DNA from: CAZOLI01 sp964580675
GTDB taxonomy: Bacteria > Planctomycetota > MHYJ01 > CAYXQY01
Reading direction: 5' to 3'
NCBI GenBank assembly: GCA_964580675.1
Contig: CAZOLI010000002.1
Coordinates: 62,001-126,000 of the forward strand
DNA: 64,000 nt
The notes under the pieces were generated by a model that did no database searches, was not told the origin of the DNA, and saw nothing but the letters and a program-made list of their open reading frames with translations. Below, piece by piece: positions 44,737 to 53,847 of this stretch; the first letter of the stretch is position 1, and every line of letters begins with the position of its first letter. The translations under genes were made by a program, and so were the position numbers.

Positions 44737-45434
44737 TCAAAAACCTAAAAAATTGGGCCGGCAAAATATGGAATGGTTACACCTTTGTGGCCGGGATTGG
44801 ACTGCTCATTTTGATGGTCTCGCTCCTGTATCTCTTTCTGCAGGGACCGTTGAACACCGGAAACGTTCAGGAGGCAATACAGGTCCTGTCCGGTCGGAAA
44901 GAGGCGGGCAAGGACGTCCGGAAAGTCAAAATTCCGGAGGGACGATACGCTGAAATGACCAGGGAGAGTTTGCTGAAACAGAAAGAGAAGCTTGATAAAC
45001 GGAAGAAACGGCTGGATCGAAAGGAACGCGTGATTGAAAACCGTCTCGCGGAACTGGAGGAACGCGAACGGGCACTCGATGATCGCCAGCAAGAAATAAA
45101 GACCGAAAAAGAGGAATTTGAGAAAGAAAAGAAAAGGTGGATGGCCCGTCTGGAGGAAGAAAACATTCAGCAAATCGTGTCTGCCGTAAGCGAACAGACC
45201 TCCCGGCGTGGTAATCCGCAACAGGCGCTTTCACTAATTGACCAGTACATACGCGCAAACAAAAAGGACGAGGAACCAAACTACCAGGTGGCTTACCAGA
45301 TCGTAAAAGCACTGAAAAAGGAAAAACGGATTCAATTGCTGAACGTGCTTTCGGAAAGTGATCGAGAAGAATTGAGAAACGAACTCCTGAAACGTTTTGG
45401 ACCGGTTGACGAGGAGAAAATGTCAAATCAATAG
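44733..45434 (+). CDS. FlbB/MotE-like membrane coiled-coil protein
   Basis: The 233-residue protein has one membrane helix (TFVAGIGLLILMVSLLYLFL) followed by a long coiled coil (KLDKRKKRLDRKERVIENRL) and a small helical MgtE_N-like C-terminal domain (QQALSLIDQYIRANKK to RIQLLNVLSESDREELRNEL). This is the layout of FlbB in spirochaetes and YlxF/MotE elsewhere. Such proteins assemble around the MotA/MotB stator. Its place between fliJ and fliK is the standard one. Confidence 0.7.
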   Translation: MIKNLKNWAGKIWNGYTFVAGIGLLILMVSLLYLFLQGPLNTGNVQEAIQVLSGRKEAGKDVRKVKIPEGRYAEMTRESLLKQKEKLDKRKKRLDRKERVIENRLAELEERERALDDRQQEIKTEKEEFEKEKKRWMARLEEENIQQIVSAVSEQTSRRGNPQQALSLIDQYIRANKKDEEPNYQVAYQIVKALKKEKRIQLLNVLSESDREELRNELLKRFGPVDEEKMSNQ

Positions 45435-45547
45435 AAGGGAGTAATTCTTAACATAAGCACGACCCCGCTGCCGAAGTCGGGTCTCCGGAGAGGAAAGAGA
45501 GGAACAGAGAACGTTTTTTGAGCGACTTCGGTTTTAAGGAGACCGTG

Positions 45548-47743
45548 ATGTTTGACATCGGCAGTGATTTTCAGGTAGACCATTCCGTCCTTTCCCCTTC
45601 TGAACGAAGCGGATCATCATCGCAGGGCGAAGGTGTCACTATACAGTTTCCACTGGTTCTCAACGAGGCGCTGGAAGCCCGCCGGGAACAGTCGAATAGA
45701 GGCGATTATGCAGGTCCTTTGGGTGATGGAACCTCCGGTGGGTCCGGCCGGGAGGATATGGCGTCTTCGGAACGAGACCGGACCGGCGGTTCGTCCGGGC
45801 AGGATGGGGACCGTTCTTCTCGTGTGGACCGGCGTTCGCGGACATCCGCCAATCGTCACTCGGCGGAACGGGGGTCGGATGGTCGCAGACAGTCCGGAAC
45901 GGACAATCCCTCCTCCGATTCTCGAAAGGCATCCGGCAGGACGGATGAGGGATCCGGGACCGATCGATCGTCGAAAAAGCAGGAAACCGGCGGTGAACAG
46001 AACACAGATCAAGCGGAGGATGCCGAAAAGGGAACGGAGAAGTCCGGGAAGAAGGGTGAGAAAAAATCGTCGGATTCCGGCAACGAAAAGCGTTCCGGAA
46101 GCTCCCGGTCGGAGGGAACGTCGGAAAAGAGAAACGAAACCTCGTCGGAATCTGCCGAAGAGAAAAAATCTGCCGGGAAAGAGGAGGAGAAGGGGACGAA
46201 AAAGAAGGCCGATAAGACCAAAAAAGAACAGAAGAGGGGGGAGAAATCGATAAAGAACGGAAAGCAATCCCCGTCGTCTGCGCCTGCTGAAAAGACGGAA
46301 AAGGAAGCGTCGAAGAAGATAGCGAAGGAAACGTCGAAGAAGGTAGCGAAGAAGACGGGGAAGAAGGCGGCGGCAGAGAATAATTCCACCGGGGAACAGA
46401 AGAACGCCGAAAAAACGGCCCCGGCCGATTCGAAAAAGGCTCGGTCCGTTGAGAAAAAATCCGGTAAGAAAGGTTCAGAGGGGAAGAAAGGGGATTCCGC
46501 CGGGAAAAAACAACCCCCGGAGACAAAGAAGGACACCGTTGAACAGACGAAAAGACGCTCCGGCAAAGAGGAAGGACAGAAGAAGACCGATGGAAAAAAA
46601 CCGGGGACCCGCTCCTCGTCAACGTCGAAATCCACTTCAGGAAGCACCTCCGGAGAGACCGATGAGTCCAGGGGGTCAACCAGAGGCCAGAAAGCAAGCG
46701 GCGAGAACGGGAAAAGCAACCCATCAAAACCTGAATCGTCAGGGGAACGGAAGGGGGCAAAATCATCCGGATCCGGCAAATCGGGCACGGACGGGTCGGC
46801 GAAGTCCGATTCTGAAACTTCGAAAGGCCGTTCACGGCAGGTACGGAACGATAACACCAGAAGCATGAACCGGGATCGTCAATCCGGTTCACGAAAAACA
46901 TCCGGTGAGAAGACCACACCAACCCGAGCCGAAAAGTCCTCGACCCCGAAGGACAGTCCGTCAGGTGATGGGAAGCTTCCGACCGGAGAGCAATCGTCCA
47001 GCACGAAAAGTACCTCGAATTCGAAGAGCACCGGGAAGGGTTTGCCCCGGTTGATGGAGAAGTTAAACGCAAAGTTGTCACGAATGAAATCAGGAGGGAG
47101 CGGAGGGGAATCCGGGGGAGATGCCGGATCGGGTTCCATGACCGGAAACGGAACCAACACGGGATCCTCCGGAACGGGAACCGGTCTATCCGGTGCACTA
47201 AATTCGTCTGGTTCGGAGGGGAAAAGTGCGGGAAGCGTGCAGTCCGGTCAATCAAACGGCTTTTCGGGAGCCCTGGAAAACATTCGGGAGGTGTCAAAAT
47301 CCCGCCGAAACCAACTCTTTCGTCAGGTAGCCGAGAAAACCCGGGCCAGGCTGAATCAGGGAGAGAACCGTCTGCGAATGAAGCTGGAACCGCCCCACCT
47401 CGGCAAAATGGACATGGAACTGACCGTAAAAGACGGCTCGTTGAAGGCACAGATAAAGGTGGATAATAACGCAGCGAGAAACTTGCTGCAGCAGAACCTG
47501 ACCGAACTGGAAGAGTCTCTACAGGAGGAGAACGTCGACGTGGATGAGTTTAACGTTGGTGTTGGTGACGAATCCGGAGACGACCAGGGAATGTTTTTTG
47601 ACGAAGATGAGGACCGGGGAACCCGTTCGCCCGACGAACGGGGAGACGGGGTCCGTGGAGTGAACGGTCCGGTCCAGCAGGGACAAAACGGGAGGGGATC
47701 TCTTGAACTCGACACGAACTCGAACATTGATCTTTTGGCATGA
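45548..47743 (+). CDS. fliK: Flagellar hook-length control protein FliK, with long low-complexity region
   Basis: FliK sets hook length and switches export specificity. ATG 45548 follows AAGGAG; an alternative TTG 45518 would add 10 residues. Residues about 70-565 of 731 are lysine/serine/glutamate/glycine-rich with partial repeats (for example SKKIAKETSKKVAKKTGKKA at about 257-276), far longer than usual. The folded C-terminal domain is clear: RLNQGENRLRMKLEPPHLGK with the LxPxxLG motif, then LKAQIKVDNNAARNLLQQNL. A long antisense frame over the repeats is a compositional artefact. Confidence 0.88.
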   Translation: MFDIGSDFQVDHSVLSPSERSGSSSQGEGVTIQFPLVLNEALEARREQSNRGDYAGPLGDGTSGGSGREDMASSERDRTGGSSGQDGDRSSRVDRRSRTSANRHSAERGSDGRRQSGTDNPSSDSRKASGRTDEGSGTDRSSKKQETGGEQNTDQAEDAEKGTEKSGKKGEKKSSDSGNEKRSGSSRSEGTSEKRNETSSESAEEKKSAGKEEEKGTKKKADKTKKEQKRGEKSIKNGKQSPSSAPAEKTEKEASKKIAKETSKKVAKKTGKKAAAENNSTGEQKNAEKTAPADSKKARSVEKKSGKKGSEGKKGDSAGKKQPPETKKDTVEQTKRRSGKEEGQKKTDGKKPGTRSSSTSKSTSGSTSGETDESRGSTRGQKASGENGKSNPSKPESSGERKGAKSSGSGKSGTDGSAKSDSETSKGRSRQVRNDNTRSMNRDRQSGSRKTSGEKTTPTRAEKSSTPKDSPSGDGKLPTGEQSSSTKSTSNSKSTGKGLPRLMEKLNAKLSRMKSGGSGGESGGDAGSGSMTGNGTNTGSSGTGTGLSGALNSSGSEGKSAGSVQSGQSNGFSGALENIREVSKSRRNQLFRQVAEKTRARLNQGENRLRMKLEPPHLGKMDMELTVKDGSLKAQIKVDNNAARNLLQQNLTELEESLQEENVDVDEFNVGVGDESGDDQGMFFDEDEDRGTRSPDERGDGVRGVNGPVQQGQNGRGSLELDTNSNIDLLA

Positions 47744-47763
47744 ATTCAACCAGGAGGTAACCA

Positions 47764-48174
47764 ATGGCAGAAATAACCGGAGCAGCATCCGCCACCAATT
47801 CGGGAGGCGGGGAACGAACGGCCGGAAGTCCGGCCGAGCTATCGAGGGAGGAGTTTATGAAAATTCTCACCTCACAGCTTCAGAACCAGAATCCGATGGA
47901 CCCTCTCAAGCAAAATGAGTTCATGGGACAGCTGACGAGCATGCAGAATCTGGAGGTGCTCAATAAATTGAGCAACGTGGTTGATCAGATGCGGAGTTTT
48001 CAAAAACTTTCCTCGGCGGGAAATTTCATCGACAAAACCGTGGAGGGCATGACGGAAGACGGACAGGAGGTGAAGGGAACGGTGGAGAAGGTCAGCACCG
48101 AGGGATCGGATGTGTTTCTCCACGTCGGTTCCTTCAAGGTTCCCGTGGATAACGTGCAGTCCATATCGTCCTGA
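47764..48174 (+). CDS. flgD: Flagellar hook scaffolding protein FlgD (short form)
   Basis: The 136-residue protein has the FlgD N-terminal domain (LSREEFMKILTSQLQNQNPM and MDPLKQNEFMGQLTSMQNLE), then a short beta-rich part (EVKGTVEKVSTEGSDVFLHV) and no full Ig-like domain. AGGAGGT precedes the ATG. Short FlgD proteins occur in spirochaetes and firmicutes. It caps the growing hook. Confidence 0.93.
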   Translation: MAEITGAASATNSGGGERTAGSPAELSREEFMKILTSQLQNQNPMDPLKQNEFMGQLTSMQNLEVLNKLSNVVDQMRSFQKLSSAGNFIDKTVEGMTEDGQEVKGTVEKVSTEGSDVFLHVGSFKVPVDNVQSISS

Positions 48175-48231
48175 GTTTCATAATCCAGTATTTATATGTA
48201 TTTCATTCATCACATTTGCAGGAGGTAAACG

Positions 48232-50352
48232 ATGGCACTCATACGAGCGCTGAACTCGTCGATTTCCGGATTGGACGCCACAAGTGACCGGATGGATCAG
48301 ATCGGGGACAATCTGGCCAATTCCAACACCCCCGCTTTCAAGGCCAAACGAACCAGTTTTCAGACCATATTGAGTCAGACAAAGGCCTTTGGTACGGCGC
48401 CCCAGGGGGAGTTCGGGGGAACGAACCCGAATCAGGTTGGTCTCGGAACTCAGGTTTCGGAGATCAGCAAAAACTTCGAACAGGGAGCCCTGAAAACCAC
48501 CGGTCGCCGGTCGGACGTGGCGATTGAAGGCGATGGTTTCTTCGTTACCGAAGGAACAAACGGAGAACGGGAGTTCACCCGGGATGGGACCTTCGGTTTG
48601 AACCGAAACAAGGTGCTCACCGATCCCGCCACCGGTCGAAAGGTTCTGGGATTGAACGCCGATCTGGAGACGTTTTCCCTTCCCACCGGCGGGACACTGG
48701 AACCGATTAAGATTCCACTCGGCAACCTGAAAATCGCGAGACAGACCCGGAATGTTTCGTTTGACGGCAACCTGAACTTTGATGGGGATCTGGCCAATTC
48801 CGGGGCCCAGCTGGAAAGCACGGAAACCTTCCTGGATGCAGGTGGTGGCGCCCCGTCACTGACCACAGATCTGGCCGATCTTCAGAAGGTGACACCGACA
48901 GGACCGGTGGATCTCGGCATTAGTAATGGCGATGTGATTCGAATAAAAGCCGAGAAGGGTGACCGAAACATTCCCGAGAAGACGTTTATCGTGGATGATG
49001 AGCCGACTCAGGGGGTGGATGGTTTTGGTACCACCGTGGATGATTTTCTGGATTTCCTGGAAGGTTCTCTCGGAATTTCCCACAGTGGGGACAACACCGC
49101 GGTAAACACGGATGCGTACTCCTCCAATATCCTCAAGGATACGGTGGATTCAGCGGACACCTTTACGCTTGGAGCATCCGATACGTATGATACTTCCGGA
49201 CGGGGTACTCCCGTTAACTGGGAGGCCCGGGGTGTTGAAGTTGGCGATTACTTCCGGGTTCTGACCGGTGACGGCGCCGGGCAGAACGTGCAGATTTCAG
49301 ATCTCGTGGACAATTCGGGGGACGGCAACCCCGATACACTCGTGTTTGAGGGAGAAGGCCTCGATGATACGCTTCCTCTCCCCTCCGCCGACGACCAGTT
49401 TGCCATTAACAGTGCCTCCAGGGTTGCGCTGGGAACCGACGGCGGCAGCAACAATTCCAACCTCCTTGAGGATCGGAACGTTACCGACGGCAAGTTCGCC
49501 GTGTTTTCGAATGCCGGCGAGCAAAACGCCATCCAGAATCTGAGGATTAGTGAGAAGGATGGTGATTTGTTGACCACCTTTAATGAAGTGGAAGAAGCCA
49601 GTGGGGAATCGGCGATCGTCAACACAACCATGTTTGACTCCCGGGGAAAACCACACAAAGTGGAAATTACGTACACAAAAGTCGCCGAGTCCAACCGGGG
49701 AACCAAGTGGCGGTGGATCGCCGAGGCAGAGGATCAGGTCGGGGAAATCGAACCGGCGCAGCCGGGTACACCCGATACGGATTCCTTCGTCGACGACCGA
49801 GTTGTTGGGACGGGATTCATTAACTTTGATCCCGACGGGAGTTTCCAGAAGGAAAACCCGAAACCCAACATCTCCATTGACCTTTCCAACACGGGTGCCG
49901 AGTCCCCGATGGTTGCCACGCTGAACCACGATAACCTGACGGCCCTCTCGAACTTCGAATCCGAAGTCGAACTGGCCAACCAGGATGGGTTTGAACAGGG
50001 AGTCCTGAACGATTTCTCGGTGGGAAATGACGGTACGATAACCGGCCAGTTCGACAATGGTTTAACCCGCCCGATTGCGAGGTTGCAGCTGGCCCGGTTC
50101 GCCAACAACAACGGCTTAAACGATGCCGGTGGGAATGCGGTGGTGCCCGGACCCAACTCCGGTGATCCCGTGATTGGTAATCCCGGGGAATTTGGCCGGG
50201 GAACGGTTCGTGGCGGTGCCATCGAGGAATCAAACGTGGACGTCGCCGAGCAGTTCACCAACATGATTGTGAACCAGCGGGCGTTCCAGGCCAATTCCCG
50301 CGCCATTCAGACCTCCGATCAGATGCTTCAGGAGGTGGTGAATATCCGGTAA
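48232..50352 (+). CDS. flgE: Flagellar hook protein FlgE
   Basis: The 706-residue hook subunit shows the family N-terminus (SISGLDATSDRMDQIGDNLA, NSNTPAFKAKRTSFQTIL) and the C-terminal coil (EQFTNMIVNQRAFQANSRAI, QTSDQMLQEVVNIR). The middle has FEQGALKTTGRRSDVAIEGD and DGFFVTEG. It is longer than the usual 400-480 residues; the extra 200 are a central insertion (about 200-420) with repeated GDGAGQNV- and DTLVFEGEG-type strands. AGGAGGT is present. Confidence 0.93.
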   Translation: MALIRALNSSISGLDATSDRMDQIGDNLANSNTPAFKAKRTSFQTILSQTKAFGTAPQGEFGGTNPNQVGLGTQVSEISKNFEQGALKTTGRRSDVAIEGDGFFVTEGTNGEREFTRDGTFGLNRNKVLTDPATGRKVLGLNADLETFSLPTGGTLEPIKIPLGNLKIARQTRNVSFDGNLNFDGDLANSGAQLESTETFLDAGGGAPSLTTDLADLQKVTPTGPVDLGISNGDVIRIKAEKGDRNIPEKTFIVDDEPTQGVDGFGTTVDDFLDFLEGSLGISHSGDNTAVNTDAYSSNILKDTVDSADTFTLGASDTYDTSGRGTPVNWEARGVEVGDYFRVLTGDGAGQNVQISDLVDNSGDGNPDTLVFEGEGLDDTLPLPSADDQFAINSASRVALGTDGGSNNSNLLEDRNVTDGKFAVFSNAGEQNAIQNLRISEKDGDLLTTFNEVEEASGESAIVNTTMFDSRGKPHKVEITYTKVAESNRGTKWRWIAEAEDQVGEIEPAQPGTPDTDSFVDDRVVGTGFINFDPDGSFQKENPKPNISIDLSNTGAESPMVATLNHDNLTALSNFESEVELANQDGFEQGVLNDFSVGNDGTITGQFDNGLTRPIARLQLARFANNNGLNDAGGNAVVPGPNSGDPVIGNPGEFGRGTVRGGAIEESNVDVAEQFTNMIVNQRAFQANSRAIQTSDQMLQEVVNIR

Positions 50353-50586
50353 ATTCCCGAACGTTCTTTGATCCGGGTTTCCAAATTCCTTTATTTCCCC
50401 CGGTCCGTGGCGTAAAATAAGGTGAAGGGGTTGCCTTCCGGGCCCCCCGAACGCCCTGTTGAAAATCATCTACACGGATTCTTTCCGGAATTCTGTGGAA
50501 TTGGCACCGCCGTTTTACCAATCCAGATCAGTCGGATCCACGGGCCGGGATCTTGACTTCATCGCAATCCTGGTCGATATAACCAC
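50353..50586. other. Gap between flgE and flbD
   Basis: About 234 bases with no gene. A TGGCACC at about 50505 resembles half a sigma-54 site but lacks a TTGC element at the right spacing. I see nothing else. Confidence 0.4.
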
Positions 50587-50778
50587 ATGATATGGCTAAA
50601 GCGTTTGAACGGCGAAAAATTTGTCCTCAACGCCGAATTGATTCAGTACATCGAAGAAACCCCCGACACGGTTATTACCCTTGTAAACGGGGAAAAGGTC
50701 GTGGTGAAGGAAAGTGTTGAGGAAGTGGTTGAGAAGGCCATAAGTTATGGCCGTTCGATTCGAAATTTTCCTGTGTGA
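50587..50778 (+). CDS. flbD: FlbD-family small flagellar protein
   Basis: The 63-residue protein matches the small FlbD family (MIWLKRLNGEKFVLNAELIQ, YIEETPDTVITLVNGEKVVV), a beta-rich protein found next to motA in spirochaete and firmicute loci. It is not related to the Caulobacter regulator of the same name. The 15-base gap to motA fits co-transcription. Confidence 0.9.
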   Translation: MIWLKRLNGEKFVLNAELIQYIEETPDTVITLVNGEKVVVKESVEEVVEKAISYGRSIRNFPV

Positions 50779-50793
50779 TTGATGGATCTCTGA

Positions 50794-51564
50794 ATGTTTG
50801 ACCTGACAACAATATTCGGCCTGTTGCTTGGTTTTGTTCTGTTTGGCCTGGCCGGCTTCGTGAAGTCAGGTGGAAACCTGTTCCTGTTTCTTGACCCGGC
50901 CGCCGTCGCGATTACCTTTGGTGGTGCTATTTCCGGATTGATTATCCATTATCCACTTCGAGATCTGCTGCAGATACCTTCCGTTATAAAACAGGCGTTC
51001 GTTACGCGTTCGTACAACCCGGAGGAGTTAATTGAGGAACTGACCGGTTACGCCGATATCGCACGTCGTGACGGAATACTGGCGCTTGAAGGGGTGATTG
51101 ACGACGTGGACGATGATTTTCTGGTCCGGGGGATTCGCCTGGCTGTTGATGGAACCGATCCGGATCTGATTGAATCAATGATGAAAACGGAGTTAAACAA
51201 ACTCATGGAACGGCATCAGAAGGGCATTCAGGTGTTTGAATCCCTGACCCTCTTCCTGCCCTCCTTCGGTATGGTGGGGACGGTGATGGGACTTATTGTG
51301 ATGCTGCAGCAAATGGATGACCCGGATTCCATCGGTCAGGGCATGGCTCTTGCTTTGATGACAACCTTTTACGGTGCGTTTTCGGGGTATCTTATTGCCA
51401 AGCCGATTGCCGAAAAATTAAAAATTCGATCCGACCGGGAGGTGCTCGTCAAGGACATGATTATCGAAGGCATCATGTCCATCCAGTCGGGTGATAATCC
51501 ACGTGTCGTTCGTCAAAAATTAATGATTTATCTGAAGCCCGAAGAACGAGGAGAGGTCACGTAA
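50794..51564 (+). CDS. motA: Flagellar stator protein MotA
   Basis: The 256-residue membrane protein has four segments and the MotA signatures: FGLLLGFVLFGLAGFVKSGG, ITFGGAISGLIIHYPLRDLL, then the cytosolic loop with RRDGILALEGVIDDVDDDFL, and GMVGTVMGLIVMLQQMDDPD. It pairs with MotB downstream to conduct ions. Confidence 0.95.
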   Translation: MFDLTTIFGLLLGFVLFGLAGFVKSGGNLFLFLDPAAVAITFGGAISGLIIHYPLRDLLQIPSVIKQAFVTRSYNPEELIEELTGYADIARRDGILALEGVIDDVDDDFLVRGIRLAVDGTDPDLIESMMKTELNKLMERHQKGIQVFESLTLFLPSFGMVGTVMGLIVMLQQMDDPDSIGQGMALALMTTFYGAFSGYLIAKPIAEKLKIRSDREVLVKDMIIEGIMSIQSGDNPRVVRQKLMIYLKPEERGEVT

Positions 51565-51630
51565 TCAGGAGAATGGGTTCCGTACCGGAGCCCGGTCGCC
51601 TCTTTCGAATGAAATGCCAGAAAAATAGAG

Positions 51631-52530
51631 ATGGCCGATCAGGAATTGAAACGGGACGAAGGTGAGCAACAGGGAGCTCCACTGTGGATGATTACGTACG
51701 GAGATTTCATGACCCTGATCCTGACGTTTTTTGTTCTCCTGTTTTCCATGTCCGAGATCGATCCCACCAAGGCCATTAAGATAACAAATATACTCCGAGA
51801 GCGAACAGGGGATCCGGCCCGGGTCATGGCCCCAAAAACCGACGTTGTGCAATCGTTTCGTGTCAACCTCGCCACCCAACAACCTCAGGCCGCCGAGACA
51901 CAGAGTTTCCGGGGAACGGCGGCTGCGGTTCGCTCCGTGGATGAGGGGCTGGAACTTACCATTCAGGAACGAGTGATGTTTGACCGTGGATCCTACCGGT
52001 TACGCACATCTTCCGACCGTGAAATCCGCCGTTCACTGGACAGCATTATCCAGTTTCTCCAGGGGTCCCGAAACAAAATAGAAATTCGGGGGTACACCTC
52101 CGGAGAAGTCGGAGACCGTCTGGAATTATCCAACTTGACCATTTTACGAACTTCTGGTTCCGACGTGGAGGTTCCGGTATTTACGTCAGCCAACCGCATG
52201 GTCAATTTGCGGAAAGCCGGTGATGAGCTGGATGTCTTAAAACTCACGGAAGATGGCTCCGATCCACTTTCGAATGCCCGGATTGACCGGGGCGAACGGC
52301 TTCTGGGTTACCTTCGTGCGGAAAATGTGGCTCGTTACCTGACCCGAACCGTTGAAATAGAGGGGGAAGAGGGAGAGGATGAGGGGCGGAAGGAGCCTCT
52401 GATCAGACCATCAAGAATTCGAATCTCATCCGGGGGCAGCACGAATCCGAGGTATCGTGGGAAGGAAAAGGAACTTCTGGGGTTGAATCGGCGCGTGGAA
52501 ATAATCGTACTTGAGAAGGGGTTGAATTAA
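51631..52530 (+). CDS. motB: Flagellar stator protein MotB with insertion in OmpA domain
   Basis: The 299-residue protein has a membrane helix holding aspartate 25 (ITYGDFMTLILTFFVLLFSM), the ion-carrying acid. The peptidoglycan-binding domain is unusual: the line GHTD reads GYTSGEVGD (at about 152-160), followed by an insertion of about 60 residues (VEVPVFTSANRMVNLRKAGD onward) before RIDRGERLLGYLRAENVARY and LLGLNRRVEIIVLEKG. This may alter wall binding. It lies 66 bases after motA. Confidence 0.88.
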   Translation: MADQELKRDEGEQQGAPLWMITYGDFMTLILTFFVLLFSMSEIDPTKAIKITNILRERTGDPARVMAPKTDVVQSFRVNLATQQPQAAETQSFRGTAAAVRSVDEGLELTIQERVMFDRGSYRLRTSSDREIRRSLDSIIQFLQGSRNKIEIRGYTSGEVGDRLELSNLTILRTSGSDVEVPVFTSANRMVNLRKAGDELDVLKLTEDGSDPLSNARIDRGERLLGYLRAENVARYLTRTVEIEGEEGEDEGRKEPLIRPSRIRISSGGSTNPRYRGKEKELLGLNRRVEIIVLEKGLN

Positions 52531-52547
52531 ACAGGCAGGTCAAAACA

Positions 52548-53048
52548 ATGGAGGAAGAGGAGCAAAACCAATCGGATGGATCAAACGGTCAGGGAATTCT
52601 AAAGGCCGTTATGATGATTGTTCTCGGGGTGGCAGCCGGTGGCGTTGCTGTTTTTGGTGTTATTCGCATTGCGTCCGGCACGGGCCAGGAATCGCAGATT
52701 GCAGATGACTACAAGCCGGTAATGGTGTTCGAACGGGTTACACGGACCCGGCGTTCCAAAACCGCCCCGGGTGGACTCCGAAAATGGGTTGTGGGAAAAA
52801 CGGAGGTAAAGCTCAATCCGAAACTGTCCCGGAACCAGATAACCAACGTGAAAGACGCAATTGAGAAAAGACGAACAAAAATTAAGGCCGATGTGGGGAC
52901 GTATCTCCGAAACAAAAATGATGAATTTGTTCACAAGCCGGATGCAAAGGAAAAAGTCGCTCAGAAAATTCGATCGCTGCTGGAGGAATTTTTACCGGCC
53001 GATTGGATTGAGGAGGTCGTCATCGAGTCCTTTCAGCCTGAATTTTAA
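52548..53048 (+). CDS. fliL: Flagellar basal-body associated protein FliL
   Basis: The 166-residue membrane protein has an acidic N-terminus, one helix (VMMIVLGVAAGGVAVFGVI) and a C-terminal domain with VKDAIEKRRTKI and LLEEFLPADWIEEVVIESFQ. FliL lies near the stator. It is 17 bases after motB and 32 before the FliN gene; no fliM intervenes. Confidence 0.82.
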   Translation: MEEEEQNQSDGSNGQGILKAVMMIVLGVAAGGVAVFGVIRIASGTGQESQIADDYKPVMVFERVTRTRRSKTAPGGLRKWVVGKTEVKLNPKLSRNQITNVKDAIEKRRTKIKADVGTYLRNKNDEFVHKPDAKEKVAQKIRSLLEEFLPADWIEEVVIESFQPEF

Positions 53049-53080
53049 CCTGAATTATTCAAGGCCGGCGAGGTCCTAAA

Positions 53081-53800
53081 ATGGCTCGGGAACACGAGGA
53101 ACATCCTCCGGAATTTGAGGAAGAGGAGGAGCCGGACAAAGAAGAACAGATTGACGAAATACTCAATGAGCTGGGTATAGAGGAAGAGGAGCAGCAGGAG
53201 GATACCGAACAATCCTCGGAATCTCCAGCGGAACGTCGTGAGCCCGAACCCGCCTCACCCTCTGAGCAACCGGAATCGACCGGACCGAAACCGGAGACCG
53301 GTGAGCAGGAGGATGTCGGGGGATCGGAAACCCGGAAACAGCAACAACAGGAGGAATCCTCTGTTTCCGGTACCGGGACTACCGAAGAGGAAGCACAGGA
53401 AACGGCGTCTCCGGAAACTCAAGAGGAACAGCAATCAACGGCGTCCGTTCCGGAATCGGATTCTTCGGAGGAATCGAAACCATCTGAACCGGAGAAGGAA
53501 ACGTTTGAAACCCTGACACAGGAACCGGAAGAAGAAGCAAAAAAGTTAAAAGATCAGCTGGATCTTTTGATGGATGTAAAAATGGATGTTCGGGTTGAGC
53601 TCGGTCGTGCCTATAAAACGCTTGAAGATGTACTGAAACTTGGGGATAATTCAGTTGTGGAATTGAATAAACTCGCGGGTGATCCTCTTAATATATATGT
53701 GAATGATCGACTCGTCGCTCGCGGTGAAGTCATCATTCTGAACGATAATTTCTGTATTCGTGTAACGGAAATTATCGAGGATCTGGAACAAACGGAGTAA
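53081..53800 (+). CDS. fliN: Flagellar motor switch protein FliN with long acidic N-terminus
   Basis: The last 80 residues of 239 form the SpoA/FliN domain (LLMDVKMDVRVELGRAYKTL, LKLGDNSVVELNKLAGDPLN, VARGEVIILNDNFCIRVTE). The first 155 are E/P/S-rich and disordered. Residues 20-28 (KEEQIDEIL) resemble the EIDALL motif by which FliM or FliY binds CheY-P. FliM itself is missing from its usual site before this gene. The protein may supply both functions, like FliY, but no FliM-type middle domain is visible. Confidence 0.85.
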   Translation: MAREHEEHPPEFEEEEEPDKEEQIDEILNELGIEEEEQQEDTEQSSESPAERREPEPASPSEQPESTGPKPETGEQEDVGGSETRKQQQQEESSVSGTGTTEEEAQETASPETQEEQQSTASVPESDSSEESKPSEPEKETFETLTQEPEEEAKKLKDQLDLLMDVKMDVRVELGRAYKTLEDVLKLGDNSVVELNKLAGDPLNIYVNDRLVARGEVIILNDNFCIRVTEIIEDLEQTE

Positions 53801-53847
53801 TTCGGATCGCCCGGCTTTGCTGATTTTCGAAAAATTCGGAGGGGGAT

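Noticed and set aside
45660..47450. Long minus-strand frame of 596 codons opposite fliK
   Set aside because: It is created by the biased codon use of the lysine/serine-rich FliK region, has no ribosome-binding site, and encodes a compositionally odd product.
50505..50521. Possible sigma-54 site upstream of flbD
   Set aside because: TGGCACC without TTGC at the proper spacing.
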